Shown: positions 49,393 to 57,290 of the stretch, piece after piece
Numbering within the stretch: the stretch's first letter is position 1
Layout: the number at the start of each line of letters is the position of its first letter
Origin: a virus
Direction: 5' to 3' (one strand)
Length of the DNA stretch: 57,336 nt
Virus record (IMG/VR): IMGVR_UViG_3300045120_000351
Span: 1-57,336 of that record
Notes under the pieces: generated by a model
Seen by the model: the letters and a program-made list of their open reading frames with translations, nothing else
Database searches by the model: none
Told to the model about the DNA's origin: nothing
Position numbers and translations under genes: made by a program

Positions 49393-50019
49393 CTAAAAAC
49401 TCCCCCCGTCCAAAACCTGGACGTTCCAGTCCTCGAGATCGGCCGTGTAGAGCAAGACATCGCCGATCTTGCGCGCGACGCTCTGCACGATGTCGTCCTT
49501 GTGGCCAGCCAGGACAGCGGCCTGCACAAACTGCGCATTCGCTATCTGGGTGGAATTCGCCGTGGTCGGAGGCGTCGGTGTCGTCGGCACGCCAACCAGC
49601 GTTGGTGAATTCAGGGGCGCATACGGTGCCAGCAAGCCCAGTGCGCCCACCCAAGCCCGATTGAGTCGACCGTAAATTACCCCGTCCATTTGGACGTCTT
49701 CGATGCCTGTCTGCCAGGCGGCTATGGCATCGACGCGGACGGGCGCAGGCGGCGTCACGATGACGTCGACGGTGATAGGTAGGGGCGACTGGACATCGAC
49801 GCTGGCGGGGCCAGGAGCGACCGCAGCGTCGACGGTGACGACCGGCGGCATCAGGGTGACGTCAACCGTTGGCGGCGGCTGCGTAGGCGGTAGATCAACC
49901 TGCACGACCGGCGGCACCGGTGACGTGATGTCGACATGCCCACCGTCTGTCGTGATTTCGATTGTCTTGATCGGCTGCGTGAGCGCGACGTCGACAACAA
50001 CGATGGTGGAGCCGCTCAT
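49393..50019 (-). CDS. Short fibre-like protein, Val/Pro-rich
   Basis: 208 aa. Residues 1-95 are repetitive V-D-V/T-x-P-P strings (VDLPPTQPPPTVDVTLMPPV) that suggest an extended beta shaft. Residues ~125-170 carry one fibre repeat (LLAPYAPLNSPTLVGVPTTP, STQIANAQFVQAA). The end (DVLLYTADLEDWNVQVLDGG) resembles the start of fibre distal domains. It probably assembles with its downstream neighbours. Confidence 0.75.
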   Translation of the reverse strand: MSGSTIVVVDVALTQPIKTIEITTDGGHVDITSPVPPVVQVDLPPTQPPPTVDVTLMPPVVTVDAAVAPGPASVDVQSPLPITVDVIVTPPAPVRVDAIAAWQTGIEDVQMDGVIYGRLNRAWVGALGLLAPYAPLNSPTLVGVPTTPTPPTTANSTQIANAQFVQAAVLAGHKDDIVQSVARKIGDVLLYTADLEDWNVQVLDGGSF

Positions 50020-50414
50020 CCCGGCCGGCCTGGCATCGCTGCGCGCTGCTCCGGCGCCGCGAGAAGGGTGCCGGTGCCCGAGTCAGTCACGTCCATGGTC
50101 ACGCTGACGGCGCCCGCCAGGATCGTCTGCACGTCGCCAGACGGGTAGGTCAGCTGGAGATCCCAGGTGCCACCGGTTTTCGGCAGCAACGTGGTCTTCG
50201 CCGACGTCAGCACGCCGAGCAAGATGTTGGGCATCTGCACGGTGACATCCATGGTCGTTAGAATCGGCCCGCCGGACACCGTGCGGACCTCCGCTTTCGG
50301 AATCACACCGGTCAGATCGGCCGGAAGCGTCTTCGCCTGGTCCTGCCAGAGCACAAATTGCCACCGGTATGTGTCGCCATGGTAGACCGCGATATTGAGC
50401 GTCCCAGGCGTCAC
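50016..50414 (-). CDS. Beta-sandwich fibre-associated protein (BppU-like)
   Basis: 132 aa. GTLNIAVYHGDTYRWQFVLW and PADLTGVIPKAEVRT, followed by TGGTWDLQLTYPSGDVQTIL, fit the small beta-sandwich domain used in baseplate or upper-fibre proteins. Its ATG overlaps the upstream stop. Family match is by pattern only. Confidence 0.6.
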   Translation of the reverse strand: MTPGTLNIAVYHGDTYRWQFVLWQDQAKTLPADLTGVIPKAEVRTVSGGPILTTMDVTVQMPNILLGVLTSAKTTLLPKTGGTWDLQLTYPSGDVQTILAGAVSVTMDVTDSGTGTLLAAPEQRAAMPGRPG

Positions 50415-50677
50415 TGCTGCGCTCCTGCGGGCGGCGCCGGCGCCACTGCTGTTTCGACATCATCCACCGTCGAACTGGCAGCATTCCGATGCTCGATCCA
50501 CATCGCGCCGCAGGTATCGCACGTCTTCGTCGTCGAGAACGTGTTCGGATCCGAGTTGGTGACGTTGCCATTGCCGTCGTGCACCGCAACCCACTCGATC
50601 TGGGTCATCGTCTGGTCTACGACCGTGATGCGGCACTCGGACGGATCGCGATGGCAGTCAGGATGAGCGTGCGCCAT
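50411..50677 (-). CDS. Small Cys/His protein, 88 aa
   Basis: N-terminal HPDCHRDPSEC and a later CDTCGAMWIEH motif suggest metal binding. C-terminus Ala/Pro-rich. Lies between large terminase and the fibre cassette. Unknown role. Confidence 0.65.
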   Translation of the reverse strand: MAHAHPDCHRDPSECRITVVDQTMTQIEWVAVHDGNGNVTNSDPNTFSTTKTCDTCGAMWIEHRNAASSTVDDVETAVAPAPPAGAQQ

Positions 50678-50689
50678 TGATATTCTCCG

Positions 50690-52426
50690 CTAACCGGTGA
50701 CTGGCCCACTCAAGAAGCGATCGATGCCCTCGATGTCTTCGTCTTCCATCGATTTGGCGATGCACATGATCAGAGAGACGATGCCGTCGACGCGGGAGGT
50801 GCTGTTCTTCTTCGACGGCATGAGATTGTCGTTCTCGTGCAGCACGACATGAAGATTCGAGGCCATCCACGCCAAGACTTCGTTGTCGCCATGATCAAGC
50901 TGCTCGGATAGCAGCATAGCCTCCAGCTGCTTCGTCGGCGCCGAGTAGTTCCTGACATTTTGGGCGAATTCAAAGACCGGCAGACCGTTATTCTCGAGCG
51001 CAACCGCCAGCTGGACGGCGTTCCACCGGTCATAAGCGATGGCGCGGGGCTCGTGGAGGCGGCAGTCCTCGAGAATGACGCGCTGGATCTCGTTATGGTC
51101 GATCACGTTGCCGCCGGTGGCGTCGATCAACCCCTCGTCGATCCACCGCTGATACTGCACCCGGTCTCGATCCGACTTGTCCTGGACCGTGTCACCAGGC
51201 ATCCAAAACCGGCAAACCACCTTCCAGGTCCGTTCCTCGTCCCTCGGCGGGAATAATTTGACCCAAGCCGACAAATCTATCCTCGAAGAGAGGTCAAATG
51301 CGCCGTAAAACGGCCTTCCCTGGAGCTCCGCAGGGTCAAACGGGCCGCCGGAATTCTTCCGCCACACCGCCATGTCGATCGCCTGCGCGCTATCCGATGT
51401 CCTCATATTCAAACGCAGCCGCTTGAAGGCGATCAGCGACGGCGGAGACCTCGAGGCTTTGAGCGCCTGGCGCCGCAAATCATCCATTTTGACCGATATT
51501 CCGAGGTTCGGATTGGCCTTTATCCAGACTTTTGGGTCATCCCAGCGGTCTTCTGGGTCCAAAGTGGCAATATAGGCGAAGTAGCTGTCGTCTTTTACTG
51601 ATCCGTCGAGCACCTGTGCCGCATAAGTAGTTTCTGCGGCGTAGACGGTCTGCGTGTCGCTCGATCCGGCCGTGGTGATGATCCAGAGCAACGGTTGTCG
51701 CCGGCTACCCATCGCGGTGTCGAGGACATCGAGCACAGCGCGCGATTTGTGCCGGTGGAGCTCGTCGATGATGACAAAATGCGGATTTAGGCCGTCCAGA
51801 GTGCGTTCATCGGACGAAAGCGGGATGAAATTGGACCCGGAGGGCTCGTGGACGAGGACTCTCTGGAGCACACGCACCGAGCTCTTCAACCGAGGCGACC
51901 CCAGCACCATCCGGCGGGCTTCGTCGAAGACCAAACGGGCTTGATCGCGCTTGGTCGCGGCGCTGAATACCTCGCTCCCGGGCTCCTTGTCGCCCATCAA
52001 ACCCTGCAAAGCGACCGCTGCAGCGACCGTGCTTTTCCCGTTTTTCCGGCCTAATTCGAGATATGCGACCCTGAATCGGCGCAAACCGTCGGCCCGCATC
52101 CACCCAAACACGGATCCGTGGATGAATTGCTGCCAGGGAGAGAGAATAATGGGCTGGCCGGCCCACTCACCTTTGCTGTGACGGAGGAACCGGTTGAAAT
52201 CGATGGCGTGCTGGGCAGCTTCGGGGTTCCACGCCAGCCCTCGCTTGTGCCCGTCCCTCAGGTCGCGGAAGTGACGCTCGCAGGCGAACCTTACCAGCCG
52301 GCCGGCGACAATCTTCCCTTTGAGGACATCCCAGGCGTAGGCGCTGACAGGGTCAGTTGACGGCCTTTGTGTTGGGAGCTCGACGGAGGTACTCCTCGAG
52401 CGTTTCTTCATCGGGGGACGGGACAT
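50690..52426 (-). CDS. terL: Terminase large subunit (Terminase_1)
   Basis: 578 aa. ATPase: Q-motif region LSPWQQFIHGSVFGW, Walker A GRKNGKST (126-133), Walker B FVIIDE (217-222), coupling motif IITTAGSSD. The C-terminal nuclease half has YGAFDLSSRIDLSAW and later acidic residues. The motor cuts concatemers and pumps DNA into the prohead through the portal. Overlaps the small subunit by 74 bases. Next to an HNH gene, as in many cos-type HK97-like phages. Confidence 0.93.
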   Translation of the reverse strand: MSRPPMKKRSRSTSVELPTQRPSTDPVSAYAWDVLKGKIVAGRLVRFACERHFRDLRDGHKRGLAWNPEAAQHAIDFNRFLRHSKGEWAGQPIILSPWQQFIHGSVFGWMRADGLRRFRVAYLELGRKNGKSTVAAAVALQGLMGDKEPGSEVFSAATKRDQARLVFDEARRMVLGSPRLKSSVRVLQRVLVHEPSGSNFIPLSSDERTLDGLNPHFVIIDELHRHKSRAVLDVLDTAMGSRRQPLLWIITTAGSSDTQTVYAAETTYAAQVLDGSVKDDSYFAYIATLDPEDRWDDPKVWIKANPNLGISVKMDDLRRQALKASRSPPSLIAFKRLRLNMRTSDSAQAIDMAVWRKNSGGPFDPAELQGRPFYGAFDLSSRIDLSAWVKLFPPRDEERTWKVVCRFWMPGDTVQDKSDRDRVQYQRWIDEGLIDATGGNVIDHNEIQRVILEDCRLHEPRAIAYDRWNAVQLAVALENNGLPVFEFAQNVRNYSAPTKQLEAMLLSEQLDHGDNEVLAWMASNLHVVLHENDNLMPSKKNSTSRVDGIVSLIMCIAKSMEDEDIEGIDRFLSGPVTG

Positions 52427-52871
52427 ATGGCTTCGATCCCAACTCCTCCCCGCCCATCGTCAGCCCGATGCGCGGCCGCGCCGTCGGTGTGAAGCCGAGC
52501 TCCCCTGCCGCACGCATCATGATCTGCGCCTGGCGGTTGAGCATGCCGAGGAACGGCGACTGCACCTCGGTCCCGTTTTGCGTGATGACCGTCAGCCCGC
52601 GCACGGCGAGCTCTTTAACGATCTTGCGGTGCAGGCAGTGGGCGACCACCCAAGCCTCAAACACCGAGGCGTCGATCAGCTTGAGCATGCCAGGCGGCGA
52701 CTGCCCCAGCGCATCGTTCCACACCGCGCGTTGCTCGGCGTCGAAATGCGCCGGCGATGAATCGGACTCTACCGACAGTTCACCTTCCGGGATCGGCTCT
52801 CGCTCATTGATCGGATACTGACTGTGGTGCAGTTTCTTGAGCACCGAGGGCTTGGGCTTGCGTCCGCGCAT
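52353..52871 (-). CDS. terS: Terminase small subunit (P27 family)
   Basis: 172 aa starting MRGRKPKPSVLKKLHHSQYP, the typical P27-family basic N-terminus. DAEQRAVWNDA, VFEAWVVAHC and NRQAQIMMRAAGELGFTPTA are helical blocks of the family. It binds the packaging site and directs the large subunit. An unusually long 74-base overlap joins it to the large subunit gene. Confidence 0.88.
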   Translation of the reverse strand: MRGRKPKPSVLKKLHHSQYPINEREPIPEGELSVESDSSPAHFDAEQRAVWNDALGQSPPGMLKLIDASVFEAWVVAHCLHRKIVKELAVRGLTVITQNGTEVQSPFLGMLNRQAQIMMRAAGELGFTPTARPRIGLTMGGEELGSKPYVPSPDEETLEEYLRRAPNTKAVN

Positions 52872-52937
52872 GGGCGTTTCCCCTTTCGGCTCTCGGTGAC
52901 GGGTGGTGTGTTCCGCCGGGGGCCGCCACCCGTTTGT

Positions 52938-53156
52938 CTAGAGGACAATACGGATGCTGGGCAGACCGAGCAGCAGTGCGATCAGCATGTAAAGCGCGAT
53001 CAGCGCGACGACGAGCAGGTAGAGCCGCTGCACGGTCCAGTCGATCGGCCATTGAAACCACTTCGCGACCATCACAATTATCGCCCCGACCAGGACCAAC
53101 ACCGCGATGACGATCGCAATATTGATGATGCCGAGCAGCAAACCGCCAACGGCCAT
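52938..53156 (-). CDS. Two-span membrane protein, holin-like candidate
   Basis: 72 aa from the ATG with GGAGG five bases upstream. Two hydrophobic helices (GLLLGIINIAIVIAVLVLVG and LYLLVVALIALYMLIALLLG) are separated by a basic/aromatic loop. Size and topology fit a class II holin, but it is far from the lysin gene. It could instead act in superinfection exclusion or DNA entry. Confidence 0.6.
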   Translation of the reverse strand: MAVGGLLLGIINIAIVIAVLVLVGAIIVMVAKWFQWPIDWTVQRLYLLVVALIALYMLIALLLGLPSIRIVL

Positions 53157-53174
53157 ATCAGCCTCCATCGGGCG

Positions 53175-53462
53175 TCATTTCCACGCCCTTCCCTTCTCGC
53201 GGTGCTTTTTCGCGTCGCAGTCGGTGCAGAGCAGCTGCAGATTCCACTCGGCGTCGGCCCCGCCATCACGCCGGGCCTTGATGTGGTCGACACGCCAAGA
53301 ATCGGGCCTGCCGCACCGGCGGCAGATACCGCCATCCCTCTCACGCACGGCAGAGCGGAGCTTTTTCCAGGCCTGTGAGCCGTAAAAAGCGTGGTCCTGA
53401 CTGAAGTATTTGGGGGTCGGGAGCCACCCAATTGGACGGTGTTTTGGGGGCATGTAGGGCAT
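53175..53462 (-). CDS. HNH endonuclease next to terminase
   Basis: 95 aa. The start is set by GGAGG eight bases before the ATG at 53460-53462. CRRCGRPDSWRVDHIKARRD holds the first zinc pair and catalytic DH, followed by N (WNLQLLCTDCDAKKH) and the second zinc pair. HNH proteins beside terminase are needed with the large subunit for specific genome cutting in cos phages such as HK97. First gene of the late operon. Confidence 0.9.
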   Translation of the reverse strand: MPYMPPKHRPIGWLPTPKYFSQDHAFYGSQAWKKLRSAVRERDGGICRRCGRPDSWRVDHIKARRDGGADAEWNLQLLCTDCDAKKHREKGRAWK

Positions 53463-53627
53463 ATCTGACACCTCCTTGGGTGGCGGATTGCCGCATTCTG
53501 ACAATAAAAGGCCCTAACGGCTTCCCATTTGTCAATGGCTTACCGCATCTTGTGGTCTCGGAGGGTCACATCACACAAGCGAGAAAAGGCTTGAATCCGT
53601 CACAGCTTGTGATGTTTTCTGGCCAGC
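53463..53627. promoter_or_regulatory. Divergent late/accessory control region
   Basis: 165 bases between the leftward late operon and the rightward accessory operon. A perfect -35 hexamer TTGACA is present leftward at 53530-53535 (minus strand), with AT-rich TTTTAT about 20 bases beyond, a weak -10 candidate. It holds an operator-like site at 53599-53613, and a direct GTCACATCACAC at 53565-53576. Confidence 0.6.
53599..53613. promoter_or_regulatory. Operator O3, GTCACAGCTTGTGAT
   Basis: Differs from O1 at two of 15 positions and keeps the GTCAC-N5-GTGA architecture. Located 15 bases before the ATG at 53628, so binding here would affect the rightward accessory operon and perhaps the late promoter. 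Confidence 0.65.
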
Positions 53628-53834
53628 ATGGAACAGAAACACCCCGACGAAACGACCATTGTTGAGCTCCGCGCAGCACTGGCCGAGGCCCGCAGGACGA
53701 ATCTCGAGCTCGCCAGGCTAAATGCCGATCTCGACAGGCACAACAAAGAGTTGCGGCAGGCCGTTGACGCCCTGCTGCAGCCCGCAGCGTCCGAATTGTT
53801 GGCGCAGAACATGGCGCACCCGTCCCGGCAATGA
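53628..53834 (+). CDS. Small coiled-coil protein, 68 aa
   Basis: Starts MEQKHPDETTIVELRAALAE and continues as heptad-rich helix (RRTNLELARLNADLDRHNKE). First gene of the rightward accessory operon, directly behind operator O3. Resembles small dimeric regulators or adaptors. Confidence 0.65.
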   Translation: MEQKHPDETTIVELRAALAEARRTNLELARLNADLDRHNKELRQAVDALLQPAASELLAQNMAHPSRQ

Positions 53835-54172
53835 CCCGCGAGACGGTGCAATGGTGCACGGTCTGCGGCTGCAAGACGTGGTTTCTCGATGGCGTGTGCG
53901 AGTGGTCTGACGGGCCAATCTCGCCGGCCAATTGCATCGCGTCGGATCGCAGTTCATCCGCATTGGATCACAGACTGCAACAAGCTCGCCGGGAAATCGA
54001 GCCCGAGATCGAGCACACAGTTGCCTGGTTTTACGAGAAATCCGAAACCACCGAGGCTATCTGTCGCCGTTGCGGCCTGTGGCGGCGGGCCGACGGTAAT
54101 TGCTGGCGGCGCATGGAGGATTGTCCGATGGTTGAGGAGACCGTGGCGCGTGAGGGGCAGGTTGATGAGTAG
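53831..54172 (+). CDS. Cys-rich hypothetical protein, 113 aa
   Basis: ATGA overlap with the coiled-coil gene. CTVCGCKTWF near the N-terminus and CRRCGLWRRADGNCWR near the C-terminus give two zinc sites flanking a central helical segment (LQQARREIEPEIEHTVAWFY). Unknown function. Confidence 0.65.
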   Translation: MTRETVQWCTVCGCKTWFLDGVCEWSDGPISPANCIASDRSSSALDHRLQQARREIEPEIEHTVAWFYEKSETTEAICRRCGLWRRADGNCWRRMEDCPMVEETVAREGQVDE

Positions 54173-54183
54173 GAGGCGGCGGC

Positions 54184-54372
54184 ATGGAACCTGACCCGCG
54201 CCCTTGGTGGCGGCGTCTGCTGTGCCGTTTTGGCCAGTGTGCGTGCCGCCACTATGAGGACGCTGGAGGCTGCGGCGGGCAGTGCGTCCGGTGCGGCAGG
54301 ATCGTCGGATACGTCACCAGAGCGCAGCTACGCGCCTATGCCGACCGGGAGATTGCCCGACACCGGAGATAA
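54184..54372 (+). CDS. Small Cys/Arg-rich protein, 62 aa
   Basis: Product MEPDPRPWWRRLLCRFGQCA continues with CGGQCVRCGRIVGYV, a zinc-knuckle-like motif. Strongly basic. Short spacing from neighbours supports translation. Confidence 0.6.
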   Translation: MEPDPRPWWRRLLCRFGQCACRHYEDAGGCGGQCVRCGRIVGYVTRAQLRAYADREIARHRR

Positions 54373-54375
54373 GGC

Positions 54376-54642
54376 ATGAGCCAAGACCTAACCGATATCG
54401 TCACCATGATGCTGAAGGTTGACGCCAACCACGACCCGTCAGAGGCGAACGATCTGCTGTCGGCCGGGGCGCGGGAGATCACGCGGCTTCGCACGGCGCC
54501 GATGGCGGTGCGCCCGCAACGGACGTGGGCGCAGTGCTACGGAGCGGGCATAGGCGCCGATCTAGAGAAGAAGCCGCGTGTTCCGCCTGCCGATTACACG
54601 GAGTACGAGCAAGCGTGTTGGTTTGCGGGGTACGACCGATGA
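54376..54642 (+). CDS. Hypothetical protein, 88 aa
   Basis: Begins MSQDLTDIVTMMLKVDANHD, helical first half, then TWAQCYGAGIGADLEKKPRV and YEQACWFAGYDR. No known family. Starts three bases after the previous stop. Confidence 0.65.
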   Translation: MSQDLTDIVTMMLKVDANHDPSEANDLLSAGAREITRLRTAPMAVRPQRTWAQCYGAGIGADLEKKPRVPPADYTEYEQACWFAGYDR

Positions 54643-54815
54643 TGAGGTGCGGCCACGGCAAGACGATGCACGAGGAGTGCCTCGCCTGCGCCATGATGTT
54701 CCGCATCGAGCAGCGGAAGGACGCTAAGATCGCAGCGCTGGAGGCGGAAGTGGCGCGGCTGCGGTTGTCGGCAAATCTTACACCTTGGTCGAAACCATCA
54801 ACTTCCGCCCCGTAA
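54639..54815 (+). CDS. Small Cys/coiled-coil protein, 58 aa
   Basis: ATG at 54639 overlaps the upstream stop (ATGA). MMRCGHGKTMHEECLACAMM is a potential metal site, followed by a short charged helix (AKIAALEAEVARLRL). Role unknown. Confidence 0.6.
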   Translation: MMRCGHGKTMHEECLACAMMFRIEQRKDAKIAALEAEVARLRLSANLTPWSKPSTSAP

Positions 54816-54916
54816 CCCGTTGATTTGTGGTCGGACGATAACCTTGGCGAGCTTGTTGCGACCTGTGATCCAATGCAGTCGTCCCAATCCGGGGCAACCT
54901 TTGCAAAGGATCTCCA

Positions 54917-55627
54917 ATGCGACACTTCCTACTCGCAGCAACCGCCCTCGGGGCAGTGGCGTTCGCTACCCCCGCCGGCGCCGTGCTGCAAATCTCCGCT
55001 GATATCAACGGCACCTCGTTCACTTGCGCGGACCAAGCCGCTTGCGACACCAACGCGGCCGTCGGCCAGCTTGCCATCGCCAACCAGACCATCGGCGGCG
55101 TCGAGTTCCTGGGTAGCGCCCAGACCCAGGTGATCGGCCCGACCAACTCGCTGAACACCTCCTCCTTTCAGGTCATCAACGACAACGCAGGCGCCGTGCC
55201 CATCACGATCGCCATCAGCGGGACCAATTTCGCCGGCCCCGTTGCCGCGTTTACCGCCAGCGGCTCTGGCACCTTCCAGAGCGCGATCGGCTCCAACGTC
55301 ACCATGACTTTCTTCGGTGACGCGGCGAATACTCAGGGTGCCACGAGCCCGACCGATCTCCCGGGCACGCTGCTCGCGACGATCACGCACGCCGCGACAC
55401 TGGCGACCGACGCGTTTGCCGATAATGCAAATGGCCCGTTCGCCGCTGCAGGGCTCTACAGCATGTCTCTGGGTACCGTAGGCACGCTGACGGCTGGTGG
55501 CTCGCTGGTGGGCCGGTCGCAGGCGATCGTCACTGAGCAGGTTGTGCCAGAGCCGGCCTCGCTGGGCTTGCTGGGCGTCGGTCTGCTTGGCCTCGGCTAT
55601 GTCGCGCGGCGGCGGCAAGCGACCTAA
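54917..55627 (+). CDS. Secreted PEP-CTERM sorting-domain protein 1
   Basis: 236 aa, with AAAGGATCTCCA before the ATG. A Sec signal peptide (MRHFLLAATALGAVAFATPA, with AGA as cleavage site) is followed by a Ser/Thr/Ala/Gly-rich beta-type body with one Cys pair near 37-43. The C-terminus is a complete PEP-CTERM signal: PEP at 211-213, a hydrophobic helix with LLGVGLLGLGYV, and an RRR cluster at 231-233. In bacteria such signals are cut by exosortase and the proteins go to the cell surface or matrix. The window has no exosortase, so the host one must be used. Confidence 0.85.
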   Translation: MRHFLLAATALGAVAFATPAGAVLQISADINGTSFTCADQAACDTNAAVGQLAIANQTIGGVEFLGSAQTQVIGPTNSLNTSSFQVINDNAGAVPITIAISGTNFAGPVAAFTASGSGTFQSAIGSNVTMTFFGDAANTQGATSPTDLPGTLLATITHAATLATDAFADNANGPFAAAGLYSMSLGTVGTLTAGGSLVGRSQAIVTEQVVPEPASLGLLGVGLLGLGYVARRRQAT

Positions 55628-55712
55628 CAACCCGATCATAGGCGTCGCCCTGAGTTGCGTGATCGGCGCGCTGCTCTGGGCGATCGTCCTGATGATCTAC
55701 CTCGCCTTCTGA
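55599..55712 (+). CDS. Small membrane protein between the PEP-CTERM genes, 37 aa
   Basis: ATG at 55599 lies inside the end of the first PEP-CTERM gene in another frame. Product has a basic start (MSRGGGKRPNNP) and one long hydrophobic helix (IIGVALSCVIGALLWAIVLM). No clear Shine-Dalgarno. May help membrane handling of the PEP-CTERM proteins, or be spurious. Confidence 0.45.
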   Translation: MSRGGGKRPNNPIIGVALSCVIGALLWAIVLMIYLAF

Positions 55713-55725
55713 AGGGAAACGACAC

Positions 55726-56532
55726 ATGAAACGCTTACTCTGTACCGCCACCATCGTGGCTGGTGCCGCCTTCTTCCACCCGCCCGCTGCGCACGCCATG
55801 CTGATCGACGATCCGCTGCACGGCCAATGCGTCGTCGGCTCGGCGTTGTGTACTGAAGTCATCGATCCCAGCGGTAACAAGGTCACCACGCTGTTGACCT
55901 CGCCGGGATTCGATGGTGCCAACTACGGGTTTACCATCTCGCCCGGCCCGCAAGGCCCGCAGCCGTTCGCGCTGGTGTTCGCGGTGCCGTCCAATCTGCC
56001 GCAGCCGTCGTTGATCACCACCGGCACGATCAACGGTGTCGCGATCCCGATGTCTGGTACGACCTTCAGCGGTCTCTGGACCAGCGGCTTCCTCGACGCG
56101 CAAACCTCGATCGGAATCGACTTCCCTGGTGCCAAGCCCACCAATCCGATCGACAATTTCCTACCGTTCACCAAGCTGACCGACACCACCGCGACCGGCT
56201 ACGATCTCTATGTCACCGGTCTTGGTAGTCGCACAATCCAGGCTAACAGCGCCGCCAACACCGCTGCGGGTATGCTCGCAGCGATGGACCTAACGACGCC
56301 GAACCTGCCGGTCGGTTCCATCATCTTTGGTTTTTCCAAGGATGATAGTGGCGACTGGATCGCAACCGCCTCGTCGGGCGCGTTGTGGGTAGATGCCACG
56401 ACGGTGGATTGTCCTGGCTGCGGGATCACCCCGGTCATCGTCGACACACCGGAACCGGCATCCCTCGCCCTCCTGGGCTTTGGCGTGCTCGGTCTCGGCT
56501 TCGTAGCGAATCGTCGCCGCAGTACCCCCTGA
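55726..56532 (+). CDS. Secreted PEP-CTERM sorting-domain protein 2
   Basis: 268 aa, with AAGGGAAACGACAC before the ATG. Signal peptide MKRLLCTATIVAGAAFFHPP ending at AHA, then a beta-rich body with Cys pairs (CVVGSALC, DCPGCG). C-terminal PEP-CTERM signal: PEP at 242-244, hydrophobic LALLGFGVLGLGFV, RRR at 263-265. It differs from protein 1 outside the sorting end, so the pair is not a simple duplication. Followed by a strong terminator, so the two form the end of one operon. Confidence 0.85.
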   Translation: MKRLLCTATIVAGAAFFHPPAAHAMLIDDPLHGQCVVGSALCTEVIDPSGNKVTTLLTSPGFDGANYGFTISPGPQGPQPFALVFAVPSNLPQPSLITTGTINGVAIPMSGTTFSGLWTSGFLDAQTSIGIDFPGAKPTNPIDNFLPFTKLTDTTATGYDLYVTGLGSRTIQANSAANTAAGMLAAMDLTTPNLPVGSIIFGFSKDDSGDWIATASSGALWVDATTVDCPGCGITPVIVDTPEPASLALLGFGVLGLGFVANRRRSTP

Positions 56533-56583
56533 TGCGACGATTATCGCCGCGCTGACGTGCAAGGACAGTGGGGCGATAGGATG

Positions 56584-56610
56584 GGGGGCGGCACCGCCAG
56601 TGCCGCCCCC
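56584..56610 (+). terminator. Terminator after the PEP-CTERM operon
   Basis: Perfect ten-base arms GGGGGCGGCA (56584-56593) and TGCCGCCCCC (56601-56610), loop of seven, followed by the T-containing TATTCATTTG. Moderately strong intrinsic terminator just before the ribosome site of the next gene. Confidence 0.7.
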
Positions 56611-56632
56611 TATTCATTTGTGGAGGAAACCA

Positions 56633-56944
56633 ATGGCCGACAGGCAATACCTGGAACTGCTGTCCCGCAAGCTCGCTGACGAGGGACGGCTCGTCGAAGC
56701 AGGCTGGGTGGCGATGCGGATTCAGTGTGTGCCGCACAACGCTCCAGTCTGGCAGCTGCACGACATGCGGATGGCTTATATGGCCGGCGCGCAGCACCTT
56801 TTCGCGTCCATCATGACCATCCTGGACGACGGCGTGGAGGAAACCGAGGCCGATTTGACGCGAATGGACCTCATCGCCAAGGAATTGGAGGTGTTCGCGG
56901 AGGAGCTCAAGCTCCACATGGCCAAGGTCGCAGGGCGAGGCTGA
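56633..56944 (+). CDS. Hypothetical protein, 103 aa
   Basis: Start defined by GGAGGAAACCA before the ATG. MADRQYLELLSRKLADEGRL then MRIQCVPHNAPVWQLHDMRM and an acidic helical C-terminus. Resembles short phage proteins of unknown role found near regulatory ends. It lies after the terminator, so may have its own promoter or be reached by read-through. Confidence 0.7.
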   Translation: MADRQYLELLSRKLADEGRLVEAGWVAMRIQCVPHNAPVWQLHDMRMAYMAGAQHLFASIMTILDDGVEETEADLTRMDLIAKELEVFAEELKLHMAKVAGRG

Positions 56945-56980
56945 GGCCGGAATCGACTGGAAATCGACCGGTTTGGGCCG

Positions 56981-57029
56981 TTTAGGCGGTTTTCGGCGGT
57001 TTTCGGCGGTTTTCGGCGGTTTTCGGCGG
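56981..57029. repeat. 10-base tandem repeat GGCGGTTTTC
   Basis: Four perfect units from 56985 plus a partial fifth; a diverged half unit precedes them. The period is close to one helical turn, as in iterons or protein-binding arrays. Confidence 0.85.
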
Positions 57030-57290
57030 CCGCCGGTGAACCGATTCCCGATTGACCCCTGCTGTTCCACCACCCCCGGCGAAAATATCGATTTTGCGCA
57101 AGCCCCCACCCGGCCCGGTGGCGGGGGGTAGCGTATATACTTTTAACCCCCCCCCCATGGTCGCGCGCATGCGCGCGCGCGCGGATAAAGTGGCGGATAT
57201 CCGCCATATTTTGCCCGTTGCGTGGCGGGCGGGCGGGCGGGCGGGCGGGCGGATTTTACCCCGTTTTGGCGGGCGGGCGGGCGGCCGGCC

